Positions 22,149-33,599 of a DNA stretch of 64,000 nucleotides are shown piece by piece. The position numbers and the translations under genes were made by a program. Where the stretch lies: positions 2,601,976 through 2,665,975 of the forward strand of contig ML058405.1 of assembly GCA_003013855.2 (NCBI GenBank), in the 5' to 3' direction. Position 1 is the stretch's first letter. Each line of letters begins with the position of its first letter. The DNA comes from Liriodendron chinense. Lineage: Eukaryota > Streptophyta > Magnoliopsida > Magnoliales > Magnoliaceae. The notes beneath the pieces were generated by a model, which made no database searches, was not told the origin of the DNA, and saw only the letters and a program-made list of their open reading frames with translations.

Positions 22149-23147
22149 TGTGGACCCTCGCCGTTCCGCGTTCCCACACGACGTTCTCGTCCCTTTCCTT
22201 TCTGGAAAAGAAGAAGAGGTGCGTGAGTGCGAATCGCCGTTTATGCCACTGGCTTGCCTCGTTCTCGAGGGCTTTGTTTGGTTGTCGTGTTAAGCTGGAT
22301 GTGTTTAAATGAGTTTATATAAGACCAGAGTCGCCACTAGCCAGTTACTTCGAATCTACAGTCGGCTAGACCCCATAGAAACGTTAGAGAAGGGGATCCA
22401 AAGATTCCTTCCTCTAAAATGACTCCTTTTGATCTGCGGCCAGAGATTCGAGGTAAAGGATCATGGTTATAGGGTAGGAAGAGGTTAAGCACCCCACACA
22501 CTGCCTGTACCGAAGTACGGTCTCTACTTCACATAATCGAACTAACACTTGAAAGTCTGTTTTAATCCTCGTACATTCTCATAGATGACATGATGCATGA
22601 ATGCAGGTCTGAACAGTTAGAGTTTCTGATGGGCAGGTTCCACTAATAGGCAAGCCTAGAGCATACGCTCTAACTGACAGGTGCTTTATGCGGAATGCAT
22701 GCTGTGTGTTTGAATGATCAAAGTGCTTGCAGTGATATGTACATGAATGCAGTTCTGAACAGTAAGAGTTTCTGATGGGCAGGTTCCACTAACAGGCAAG
22801 CCCAAGCCCAGTGAGTTGACTCAGCGGGTCGACTCGGTGATTTGACTCGGCAGGTTGACTCGGTGTTTTGACTCGACGGGTTGACTCAGCGGGTTGACTC
22901 AACGGGTTAACTCAGCGGGTTGACTCAGTGAGTTTGACTTTTTTAGGATTTTTGACTGGCTTTTCTTATGGGGGGTTTTTCAGGCTGATGTTTAGGGGTG
23001 GGTTAACTGGGTTCAGGATTGAGTTGGGCTATGGATTGGGGCTTACAAGGGTGAGTTTGGCTGAGTTTGGACTTGAGATTTGGGGTATGGTCCTCCACTC
23101 ATCTAACTATCTCTACCAACAGTCTAGCCGAAGGTGGGGTGTCTACA
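22149..23147 (-). mobile_element. 5' LTR of the Ogre-like element (999 bp)
   Basis: Plus-strand ends TGTGGACCCTCG and GGTGTCTACA match the other LTR. A minus-strand TATA (TTATATAAAC) lies near 22316. About 500 bp present in the 3' LTR are missing at the CAAGCCCA junction near 22805, which brings the TTGACTC array (22811-22938) closer to the TATA. Confidence 0.87.
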
Positions 23148-23152
23148 CTAAC

Positions 23153-23908
23153 ATGTGAGGGCTCAGGAGTAAGGCCAATAGGATGAGCTAGTCCTGGCAG
23201 TTCAATATCCGTGCGTATCTGCCAGCTGTAAGGCAGGATACGAGGAAATTAATGGCAGGATCCGTAGAATGATTTGGCGGGCTCAAAATCCAAGAAGTCA
23301 CCATCATTATTGGTACAACACTAGAGTGGTTACAATCTTTGAGCAAGTGAGCGCTCGACACGTGGCTATGGGTCTGATTGACATGACAATGCACTATTGT
23401 TCGTTTCTTCTCATTACAACACATGGTGACTGTTGAGCTCAGCGGGCATCACGCTTGATACGAGCAAATTCGGTCAGGTCACGTGGATGAGCTCGACAGT
23501 TGAGACATCGCTTCTCTGGGCAAGATGCCCTTATCGTGACACATGGTGTTGTACAGATGGTGAAGCGGCGCATGAATGGGCTATAAATATCCTTCCCCTT
23601 CTTCCTTTTTTTATTTATGCTTTCGCGAGATACCTAAACTCTACCGGACTTTTTCTAGTGCTTGGCCTTAACCATCTTCATCATTTGAGTTCGTCCGATC
23701 TTTCAAGCATCTGTGCCAGCGCAATTGGTACAACTTTCTCTTCTTTCTTTCCATCTTTTCCTTTTCCTTGTTTTTCTCACATCTAAGTCTGTTGCTCTCC
23801 ATGGTGGAGGAGATTTTCAACGAGGCTACGACTTCGAATGAGGTTGTAATAATTGTTCAAGGAGAATAAGGCCGTGAGGTTGAGTCTCTCCCTACCGGGC
23901 CAACCTCC
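23153..23908 (-). mobile_element. 3' LTR of the Tat element, part 2
   Basis: Continues the alignment with 43856-44608 after the nested insertion. A plus-strand TATA (TATAAATA, 23582-23589) is conserved in both LTR copies. Similarity still holds at CCGGGCCAACC (about 23908), beyond the first codons of the antisense ORF, so the true inner LTR end is unresolved. Confidence 0.7.
23582..23589 (+). promoter_or_regulatory. Plus-strand TATA box in the Tat 3' LTR, upstream of the antisense ORF
   Basis: TATAAATATCCTTCCCC is identical in sequence at 44286 in the other LTR. It lies about 220 bp before the antisense-ORF ATG (23801), a plausible promoter spacing. Confidence 0.6.
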
Positions 23909-26900
23909 GAACATGTGAAAGAAGCTCCGGTGGCTAAGGAAGGGCAGGATGAAGGTCCGAGCACCTCCACTTTTGTATATTTCAAGGATGATTTCAAGTC
24001 CAAGTTGTTGTCTTCTGATCTAGAGTCCCATAAGTCGAAGTATCATATTCCTAACTCGGTGGGTCTTCGAATACCTCGAGCTAATGAGGTCCCAAGCTGA
24101 CCTCTCGATGGGGAGGTCGCTCTCTATACTACTTTCTTTGAACGTGGTTTGCGTCTACCTCTTCTCCCAGTGGTGAGAGAGGTACGTTTGCGTCTGGCCC
24201 CTAAGAAGTTGCAACTAAACTCCTGGAGGACCTTTTTTGGCTACTACGTGTTGTGGCAGCTTGCCAATAATGATAAGCTTTCTACGGACGAGCTCTTTTT
24301 TCTCATCCAAACCAAGCCTAGCCCAACTTATGAATGGTATTACTTTACTTCATGGTTGGCTAAGGGTGACCCGATGGTAGTCAGGAATTCGTCCTCCAAT
24401 AAGGATTGGAAGGACCAATGATTTTTTGCCTTTGGGGACTGGGAGGCACCAGCGTCAAAGCTAGAGGGGCAAGATTCTGAGTTGCAACTGTCTTTGCCTT
24501 GCCAGGTCAGATGCTTTTCCGAGCACTTGCACTTTCTTTTGTCATAAATTTTGTCGAATTAGCTAATGTTGGGGTGCTTGTCTGTGTAGGTCATCCCCAA
24601 GACACAGCCTCACATGTCAGATCGCCTCCTCCGACAAGTGAGGGTCATCAGGGATGTCCCTACTGAGGATTAAACATTTAAGAAACTTTTTTTTTTCTAT
24701 CGAGAACCTCCAGAAGGTTGGCATCACTCCTGCTGGTATGTCTTGGAGCTCATTGCTTTGACTTTCTTTTGTAGCTTGGTGAACGCTCTAACTCCTTGTT
24801 GTCTTGTTCAATGATGTCTAGTAGGAGAAAGAGGTGAAATTGCGGTTTTACCGCTTGTCGAGAAACTCGGAGATATGCCCAATGTCCTAGAGGGGGTGAA
24901 TAGGACTTTTTGAATTTCCAATAACAATTAAAAACTAATCAAGTCAATCTTATCAACCAAGATTATCATAATAGAATTCAAGGCAATTATATGATGAATT
25001 TGTAAGCAAAGACTATCATAAGCATTTCATCAAACAGTTATCATTCATGATTGACTAAACCATTCAACGCATAGTAATCATTCAATCTCACAATGCACAA
25101 CGATTTATAGTGGTTCGGTTTCCCTACTCCACTCTCGGTACACGATCTCAACCTATGAGACCACCGGATTTCACTATAGTCTTAGTTTTAAATCAGGTTA
25201 ACCGTCAACCTTGACATCCTTTGATCTAGGACCGCGTTTACCATCCGCCGATGGCCTAATCCAGGGACTTGACGAATTTGGATCTCAAACTCTCACCAAT
25301 CCTAATCCAAGGATTGTCACGTACACTCCCGCCGGAGTTTCCCAATCCAGGGAATAGTGATTCAATAAATAGACTCTCAAATACTAGACATACCTAGACG
25401 ATTGAGCCCCGATTTGATGCCTTTGATGAGTAGCTTCAGCTCCACGTGCTTCAGCTTCTCTTTGTACTCCCAAGATCAGCTACCGATGCAAATGATGTGA
25501 TTATGATTATGCTGGGTAGTTGGGAGAGAGTTGGTCAAGTTCCTCTTGCGTATTCAATGCAATAGTTATGAGGGAACTACCAAACTTCAAGCATTCAATG
25601 GCTATAAACGATCTCATAAAGGTATTTCGAAGGTAGGTCAGCCATGAATGAAGATCTTGAGTTCATACTTCAAACCGAGCTTTAAATACTCAATGATAGG
25701 CCATTAATGGCTAGGTTTGAATGATGAACTCAAGGGAGTTAGGAGCAAAGAGGGTAGGAGGATGTGAGTAAAGACTCTCTCTCTCTTAGCTCTTGAAAGG
25801 TGTTGAATGCATACCATGAAAGACCACAAGTTATGGGCTATATAGAGCCCCAAATGATGGCCCCAACGGATAAAAAATGGTCATGTCCGACCTATCAGAG
25901 AGAGGTCTCAACCAGTCGGACGGACCGGTCGCATTTCAAAAATCTAGGCCACATCTGGGTCTGACCGACCTGTCAAGACCGGTCGGTTTACCCTGCTGGA
26001 CATATACAAAGAAACAGGCCGACCGGTTAAGACCGGTCGGCTGAGCTTGCTGGATATATAAAAGAAAACAGGCTGACCGGTCAAGACCGGTCGGCTGCCT
26101 GCCTGGATAATGCAGCAAGGCTGCTGGACTGATTTGTTCTTCTGGCCGACCGGTCAAGACCGATCGGCTGTCCAGCTGAAATCCTTCCAGCAAGGTCTCT
26201 GTCCACTTTTGATATACCTGGCCGACCGGTCAAGACCGGTCGGCTATCTTGGCAGCCTTCATACAGCACAGCTGCTGGACAGGTCTAGATGTTCTGGCCG
26301 ACAGGTCAAGACGATCTATCAAGATCGGTCGGCAGTCTAGACAGTCTTGTTACAGTAAGTTTGCTTGATCTCTTGAAGTTCTAGCCTTCAACACAGCAGC
26401 GGATCACTTTCAAGCATGAAGTGATAAGGTGCATGGGGTCCAATGTTTGGACATATCTTCAATTACGATTCGCACTAGCCATGGACCACAATTCTGATCA
26501 ACTTGAGCAAGGGTCGAGAGGGAATGGGATAAGATAGGTGAGTTATTACGGCATTCTTTGATGTTTTGGGTTTCCTACGGTCGATCTATATGCAACTTAC
26601 CTGAAATCTTGTTTCAGCTTGAGCTTGAACAATGGAAGAAGCATAGTCTTCAAGTCTTTGATCTTCAAATCTTCGACCGGGGCTCACACGACAAGACGTG
26701 ACCAACCAACACGTCAATTGACAAAATAAAGTGTACTAACAAGAGGGGTCTTCTCGCTGACCTCGACTAGCAGTTTCTTAGGTGCAACCACTGCAGAAAA
26801 AGAAGATGGTTGACTAGAGGACCAGGGAGAGGCCCAGGACCACATCGAGCCTCCCCCAATCATTCGTTTGTGGGACCAGCTAAGCCTCTAGCTCGAGGGC

Positions 26901-28042
26901 TGGCCAGTCATCGGCTTCGGGAGCTTATCAGCCCTCAAATCAGGGGCTACCCGAGCTCATGTAGAGATGGCAGCGAGAACCACCACTGTTGTTGCTACTA
27001 GCGCGCTTGTTGCCCCTGCTCGGGAGTTAATGGTCGTTGCTGAGGGTGGCCCTTTGGCAAGGGATGGTCCTTCGGGAAGACCAAGAATTAGGGCTCCTCT
27101 GGCTGAGGGGCCCACAAGAAGAGATGCTTCAGTTGCGTCCCCAGTTGATGATAGGCTGGGGACATCTTAAAGAAGGTAGTTGCGCTTCAGTGACTCACTG
27201 GATGCAATGTCGACGCATGCTCGCTCAACACATGGATGCCCTACTCAACATGTGGGCACATGAGCTTATGGACATGATGATTGACAACGGTCTTTGGGTA
27301 AGATCCCGACTCTTTTTCTCTAAGCATGACAACTTTTTACTTATGCTTTCCTCAAACTTTAGCTGATCATCCTTATAGGAGACCATGACATCAATCTTGA
27401 TCCGCCAACACGCGGATAGGCTGATGAGAAAGGCGGTGTAGGCCGAGAAGACCTTTGTCTTGCTGAGGGCCAACCTCTCGGTGAAGGAGGGCAAGTTGTC
27501 TGACCTCAAGTAGTTGGTGGAGGTCGCTAATGCTGAGAAGGTGTCTGAGGCGATGAAGAAGGCTTGCGAAGAACACCTGGAGGAGCTCAGTTGGGTCAAG
27601 GCCGAGAGGGAGTCATTGGCCGATGATCTTCATAAGGCTCAGGACAAGCACCAAGCTACACTAGGCGAGGTGCTAAAGGAGTTAAACGGGGAGCTGTGGT
27701 GATGACCCGTGCTAAGGCGGCCAAGGCAAAGGTGGAGGTGAGCATCCCTTCTCGCGAAGCGGTAGCTATAGAGGCCTTGTAGTGTTCTCCGGAGTTTAAG
27801 GAGTTTAAGGGGAAGTTTTACTTCCTCGATTTTGATGATTGTTGCTCTAAGGTCCAAGCTCTTTATCATGAGTGGGACGTCAACAATCTTGACGCGGTTG
27901 ACGATGAGGAGGCTTCCGGAGATGGTAAGGAGCGGGCCGCTGAGGAGGGGGTGGTCGTCGATACTAAGGTTCCCCCCGAAGGTGCCGCTATTGAGGGCCC
28001 AACTGACGGGGCTACAACTCAAGGGGGAGGCAAGGCATCGTA
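23801..28042 (+). pseudogene. Tat-element antisense ORF (aORF), degenerate, split by solo LTR B
   Basis: From ATG 23801 (MVEEIFNEATTSNEVV) the frame gives TTFFERGLRLPLLPVVREV and FGYYVLWQLAN near 24130-24260 and a FFAFGDWEAP stretch near 24421, which match the conserved N-terminal region of Tat antisense-ORF proteins. Stops replace Trp (PS*PLDGE, 24098) and Arg (DQ*FFAFGDWE, 24419), plus one TAA at 23867. GT/AG signals suggest introns (24507-24591; a donor near 24741). After solo LTR B a coiled-coil stretch follows (27514-27680) and an acidic tail ends at TAA 28040-28042. Role unknown; these proteins are not needed for the basic retrotransposition steps. Exon joins are inferred. Confidence 0.72.
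24835..26741 (-). mobile_element. Solo LTR copy B, palindrome-array family
   Basis: Flanked by AGAGG (24830-24834, 26742-26746). In minus sense it begins TGTTAGTACAC and ends CGCAATTTCA. Six GACCGGTC-type doublets lie at 25967, 26021, 26075, 26148, 26224 and about 26300 (spacing 54, 54, 73, 76, 76). Minus-strand TATATA at 25840-25845 with CCGTTGG (as CAACGG) nearby. It splits the antisense ORF of the Tat element. Confidence 0.88.
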
Positions 28043-29667
28043 AATATCCTTCTTCTTTACTTTCTTTTTTTTATTCAGCCCAAAGGGGACCCTTGTAAGA
28101 ACATTCTCATTTTAGAATAAAAACTTTTCTATCTTTTGTTGCTTGAGCTGATAGTAAAGTGTATCTTTGTTCCCCCCCCCCCCCGATGGCCAAGCATTGG
28201 GGCGATCGGGCAAAGGAGTTGAGGTGATTTACTTAGCACAGGCTTTTTTGTGCTTCCTCATACCAATTGTTCCTTCCAAACTTAATACTGAGCTTGCTAA
28301 GGCTTAGGAGTGAGGTCGGTAGAATGAATTGATCTTGATGTTGCTCGAAATCGAGGGGGTCTTTAATGGTTACCTCATTTTTCATTATTTTTCATGAATA
28401 ACTGGCCACCAGGTGGCGACGGTACATTGTCTAGAGTGTTATGACTTTTCTGGCAAACTGGATGTCACCACGTGGAGGGGTGCGGTAGGCAAAGCATCAC
28501 CTTTTGTGGGAGCGAATACCATATTGACACATGGCATCCCTTGAGGGGGGGGGGGGGGGGGGGGGGGGGGCTCTGTAAATACCACCTGCCCCCCTTCATT
28601 CGTTGTTGGGTTTTTGAGATTGTGCTCAATCATGGCTTGGTTCAATTTTCTTCTTGTTGTGGTGCCTTCGAATGGAGATTTTGACATTGTCGCTTGTGCT
28701 GATCTTACGACATGTGGTTCGGTAGATGACACGTTGATCGAAGGGGAATTTCTCATAGGAAAGTCCTTGGAGAAGGAACAAGGAGGCAAATTTTGACTTA
28801 TGATGCTGCATCTGCTGCTGCTTCTCCCGTTTTACGGACAGATCTTGACCTCTGTTGCCTTTTGCTTCAAATCTTGACCTTTGCAGCTTTTTTACTCAGA
28901 TCTTAACCTTGGCAACTGCTCCTTCAAGATCTTGCTTGGCTATCAGTTGCTGGGATTCCTAACTTGCTAGCAGGGAAGGTTCCACTGAGGGGGTATGCCG
29001 AGCAGACGAGCTCTTCAAGTTTCATTTTTTGTAACTTTTCTTAATTTTTTGTTGGCACTGGTCGCTCTTTGTATCAAGCCTTGGTGGGGTCTTTTGTAAA
29101 AATTCTTTTAGAATGAAATGAAAAGGGATTTCTCTCCATCTCTAGTTTTTCGTTCACACTTTTTGTGTTGTATGCATCTTAGTTGCCCCCCACTCGTAAG
29201 GCCGAACAATGTTCGGGTGGAGGAGTTGATGCATTTAGTTGCCCTCTCCACTTCGATGATTGAGCTATCCAGTAATGGGAGTGAGTCTATTTTTGTCAAC
29301 TCTTAGTGGTCGGTGTATGGGGGTGGCTGTGTAGGCTTAGGTTAGTTGGTGTGAGTTGTTAGGGTAGCCTCATAGGCTTAGCTCACTCCTCGACGCATTT
29401 GGCCATTGAGTTTTTATTAGGGTTGCGTGATCAATGTCAACGTGATCAGTTATAGGGGACTAAGGCTTTTGTAATGGAGGGAGCCTGGTCGACACTTCCT
29501 ATCTCGGCTTTTTAGCCTTTGGAATAGTCATTGAGAGATAGTAGAATATCCGTAAAGGTCCACTTTATATTTATTAAAAAAATAATTATAAGTGGTCAGC
29601 ACTCGTAGTACTATGTCAAAAAATTATTGAAAAAGTTTTACGCCCATGGCATTTGTCGAGTGAGACT
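28043..29667. other. Tat-element region between antisense ORF and pol, no gene
   Basis: AATAAAA at about 28118 could serve as the antisense-ORF polyadenylation signal. A C run (28173-28184) and a G26 run (28545-28570) are present. The block around 28080-28240 resembles 29090-29240 (both contain TTTTAGAAT-AAA, a CCCCCC run, then GGAGTTGA), so an old internal duplication of about 1 kb is likely. Confidence 0.55.
28545..28570 (+). repeat. Poly-G run, 26 bases
   Basis: Uninterrupted G run between TTGA and CTCTGTAAATACC; length may be inaccurate in assembly. It could form a G-quadruplex. Confidence 0.85.
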
Positions 29668-31734
29668 TATTAGTGCATTTTTCTGTGACATACTAGTACA
29701 CCTTATTTGTCAATTATGTAGGTCTGTGAGTCTAGGTGTTGGTTGAGCTCAAAGAAGATGAAGACTGAAGACTCAAGTGGACCTGCTGCATCAAGGAAGA
29801 AGAAACAAGTAAATGAGATGCCTTGGTGAGCCAAAACCCTTGAACCTAAACCTAAACAAAAACCAAACCTCTAGATGACATGACCCAATAGGTATACTTT
29901 TAGTAATCTTAGAATGGCCTTAGGTGTCCTAAAAGATCACCCATAGGAAGGCCTTAGAGGTTGCATGAGCTGTTGTAAACAAAACAACAAACAACAAAAC
30001 TCATGAGGTTGTCGGCTAGTCTAAGGCCCTAGCCGACTGGTTGTCAGAGGTCATAAGTGGGACAATAACAAAAGAAGTCCCTGGCCATAATTTGGCCAGT
30101 CGAGGACCAGTTGACTAGTCTATTTGATCAGTTGCTCGACCGGTCGATAAAGGCCAAGTTGGGACAACAACTTCATCAAGTCTCTGTCCTGAAATATGAC
30201 CAGTCTGAACTTATCGGACGACCAGTCGAAGACCCCCCTTCGACTGGTTGTCCGACCGGTCGACAACTAACCGTTGGCTGCCATTTTGTATCTGTTGGTG
30301 CTTTTGTTCTATTTATTTGTAGCCCAATTTTTGGGGTTTAGAGAGAGAATTTAGTGTATTAGAAGTCACCCTCATTGCCTATATCATTAGGCTTTAATCC
30401 TAACAATTCCAAGTCATATTTCTTGTTATTCATCACAAGATGGATCATTCAAAGCTCATATGAAGATAAACTTGATCCCTAGATATTTTAGACACCTACA
30501 CCATAGGTATATCCTTTGTCTTAATCTCTATATAAATCCATATAGGTGAAACCTTCTAGGCTTACAACTCACAACTAGTTGTAGAAGATTCACCACCTCC
30601 CATCGCCTTGGTCATTTTAAGAAGATCAAATGCAAAGAGATTAATCGTTGAAGCTGAAGCATTAACAACATATCAGCAACAAGATCAGGAGAGAAAGGGG
30701 AGTTAATTCGAGCATGGGAGAGCGAGAAGAAGCAACACAAAGCGGCGGTTCAAAAGGGGCTCAATTCGACAGGTTAGTGTCAATTGTGAGAGTCTTTTAA
30801 CACTCCTTCCTATTGGTAGGATTGAGTGTGAATTTAAGGTTAATAGTTAACCTATTGAAAACCACATAAGTCTTCAAGGGGAGCCACCGACACTGGTGTG
30901 TACGTGTAGGTTATTGGTTAGCCTGAAAAATGAGTGTAGGTTCTTATATTGGAACTGAAGGGTTGAGAGGAACCTTGTCAAAACTCCTAGGTTTGGAGGA
31001 ACCTTGTTGAAACTCTTGGGTGGGATGAAACCCGTAAACATCTGGGTTGAGAGGTGAACCCGTAAAACCAGTTTAGGTTGAAAGGTGAACCTGTATAAAA
31101 ACCTCTGTGTAAAGGTTGAGAAGAACCTATTTAAAACTCTTAGGTTGGGAGGAACCTGATTTGAACTTCCTAGTGAAATCTGGTGTGCCCAAGGGATGAG
31201 TACGGTAACCAGGAATGGAGTAAACAAGTAGTCGAATCATTATACATTCTTGTATTTGAGATTGTCATTTGAGCCACTTCTATTCCAGCATTGTCTATTT
31301 AATTGTTAATTATATGAATGTTGGAATGAAATGTATTCTATGCATTGATAGGTAGATTCTCACACACATCTCGTAGTTTCACTTCTAAACTAGTTGCTTA
31401 AGTAGCTATACCATTTATAGCCTGGATAATTGCACATTGATTAGAATCTCAACATGTTGCATCATTATAATCTATGTGCTTAGGCTAGTTTACTTAATTG
31501 CTTAATCCTTGCTAGCCTATGAGATTGGACCAATGTAAGCTTGAAAGTTAAGTGTTCTTGTTTAATTAAATTTATAATTACTAAACTAGTTAATTAGACA
31601 ATAGATTTTTAAAGGATATTAAAAATGGTTTTAATCACCCCCTTCTAGGACTTAGCCATAGTTCTAAGCTCCGCTCTCTAAGCTTCCGCAAAGCCTAGCT
31701 AGGGTGTCGTGCTAACTAATACGACGCAATTTCA
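29668..31734 (+). mobile_element. Solo LTR copy C, palindrome-array family
   Basis: Begins TATTAGTGCAT (TG decayed to TA) and ends CGCAATTTCA. Flanks AGACT (29663-29667) and AGACC (31735-31739) differ at one base. The palindrome array (30010-30270) is present but diverged to GACCAGTC and GACTGGTT forms. CCGTTGG at about 30273. It landed 10 bp beyond the pol stop codon of the Tat element. Confidence 0.82.
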
Positions 31735-31743
31735 AGACCAGCG

Positions 31744-32900
31744 TTACTGGTAGTAAAACTTCAGGTGCTCGGTGTTCCATTGATAGGGAGAGCTTTTCCT
31801 TCCAGATCTTCGAGTTGATATGTCCATGGTCGGACGATATCAACGACCTTATATGGTCCTTCCTAGCTCAGTCCGAGGGGCCCCCAGCCGGGTTCTTTTG
31901 TGTTGTTGAACACTTTTCGGTGAAGGTCTCCTACTCTGAAGCTTCGATGCTTCACCTTTGAATTGTAGTACTTGGCCGCTCTTTGCTGGTAGGCGGCCAT
32001 CTTAACATGGGTGGTCTCTTTGAGCTCTTCAAGGAGGTCGAGATTGATTTTCATAAGAGCCTCATTCTCCTCAGATTGGAAGGATTCTGTTCGGTGGGAA
32101 GGCATTTTGATCTCCACTGGGATCACCGCTTCTCCGTCGAAGGCCAACAAGAAGGGTGTTTCTCTCGTGGTAGATCAGGTCATGGTCCGGTAGGCCCATA
32201 AGACGTGTGAAAGCTCTTCAGCCCATGCCCCATTGCATTTCTTCAGTTTTGTCTTTAAGTGACCCTTGATGATCTTGTTGACTACCTCAACTTGGCCATT
32301 AATTTGGGGGTGTTGAGGATACGCAAAGGCATTCTTGATACCGAGCTCCTCGCATAGTCCTCGAAACTTCTTTTTGTCGAATTGCCAACTATTGTCTATG
32401 ATAATGGTGTGAGGAATCCTAAAGCGACAGATGATGGACTTTCAGATGAAGTCTGTTGTTTTCTACTTGGTGATCTGAGCTAAGGGTTCAACTTCGGCCC
32501 ACTTTGTGAAGTAGTCAACGGCAACAATCACATACTTGGTCTGGCCCTTGCCCTGAGGTTGGGAGCCAATGATGTCAACCACCTACTAGGAAATGGCCAG
32601 GGGTTGCTTATTGGGGTCAGTTGATCTAGCAGCCGATGTGGCACCTTCGCAAATCCCTGACACTTATTACATTTTTTGGCATACATCTTAGAATCTTCAT
32701 GCATTGTAGGCCAATAATATCCTTTTTTGATCACCTTGGAAGCCAATGATCATCCACTAGAGTGATTTCCACATATCCCTTCATGAATTTCCCGCATAAT
32801 GTATTCTACCTCCTCTGGTTGGAGATAACTTAGGTAGGGCAAAGAGAAACACTTCTTGTAAAGCACGTCTCCCAAAAGTGTGTATCGAGCCGAACGGTAT
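31744..32900 (-). pseudogene. Tat-element integrase (pol C-terminus)
   Basis: The zinc-binding region is visible (REIHEGICGNHS, then CNKCQ at about 32650). The core follows, with SQPQGKGQTKYVIV, IIDNSWQF in place of the usual IDNGTQF, and NGQVEVVNKIIKGHLK carrying the catalytic Glu. The C-terminus ends EHLKFYYQ* with TAA at 31744-31746, a common end for Tat pol, reached after a +1 shift. No chromodomain. Integrase would insert element DNA in the nucleus. Stops at Tyr/Trp-rich positions and at least one frameshift make it inactive. Solo LTR C sits just beyond its stop. Confidence 0.82.
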
Positions 32901-32988
32901 CAGATCTTTTGGGCTTCTCGCTTACTCTCGAGCAGTTCGCCCTATCACAAGTATCGGATGATTGGATCCATCCAACATGGCTCGTCAT

Positions 32989-33540
32989 TCACAAGAGAGT
33001 ATCCTTTTCTTCGGGTAGTCGGATACTTAATTTTGGTAGGAATTCAATCGGGACCATCTGAACGAGGTCGGTGTTAATGGTTGATGCCAACTGAGCTAGG
33101 GAGTCCGCATTGACGTTCTCTGATTGGGGGACCTGCTCAATTACATGGTTTTCAAATTTTCTAAGTAGTTGTCGTACCTTGCTTAGATAAGTGATCATTT
33201 TCTTGCCTTTGGCTTGGTACTAATCATTCACATAGTTGACCACCAGTTGCGAGTCGGTATGAATTTTGAGTCGCCGAGCTCCCATGGCCTTGGCTAGTCA
33301 AAGACCTGCCAAGAGGGCCTTGTACTCAGCCTTGTTGTTCGATGCCCAAAAATCGAATCTCAGTGCATACTCGATCTGTATGAGGTCAGGCGATGTCAGA
33401 ATCAGTCTTGCCCCACTTCCTTGCATGTTAGAGGACTCGTCGACGTGGAGGGTCCATATCGACGAGCTCTGGTCCTTTTCCCTGTCTTCGTCCCTGGGCG
33501 AGACTTCTGTCAGGTAGGTGAATTCGGTGATGAAGTCCAC
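32989..33540 (-). pseudogene. Second (archaeal-type) RNase H domain of the Tat pol
   Basis: The frame 33540-33298 gives LHVDESSNMQGSGARLIL and ASNNKAEYKALLAGL, the first Asp and the Glu of an RNase H fold. 33198-32989 gives ENVNADSLAQLAS with the late Asp. Tat elements are known to have gained this extra RNase H between their own RNase H and integrase. The usual DGSS reads DESS here. Interrupted by a frameshift between 33298 and 33198. Confidence 0.78.
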
Positions 33541-33599
33541 GACGGCTTGTTCCTTAATTGCAGTATGAGGACGGTAATGGATATCAAATTCACCAAGCT

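Larger units (their letters stand above)
10511..23147 (-). mobile_element. Non-autonomous Ogre/Tat-like LTR element (gag only), full length
   Basis: The 12,637-bp element is bracketed by CTAAC (10506-10510, 23148-23152). In element sense: 5' LTR 22149-23147, primer site 22128-22145, gag frame 21887-18975, nearly 7 kb without pol, purine tract ending at 12010, and 3' LTR 12009-10511. LTRs start TGTAGACACCCC in element sense, a beginning I know from Ogre-like elements. Tandem repeats in the 3' untranslated part also fit that lineage. No reverse transcriptase or integrase motif was found, so it must depend on enzymes from other copies. Confidence 0.88.

Noticed and set aside
31983..32201. Plus-strand frames opposite the integrase and RNase H
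   Set aside because: Shadows of pol, no independent motif.
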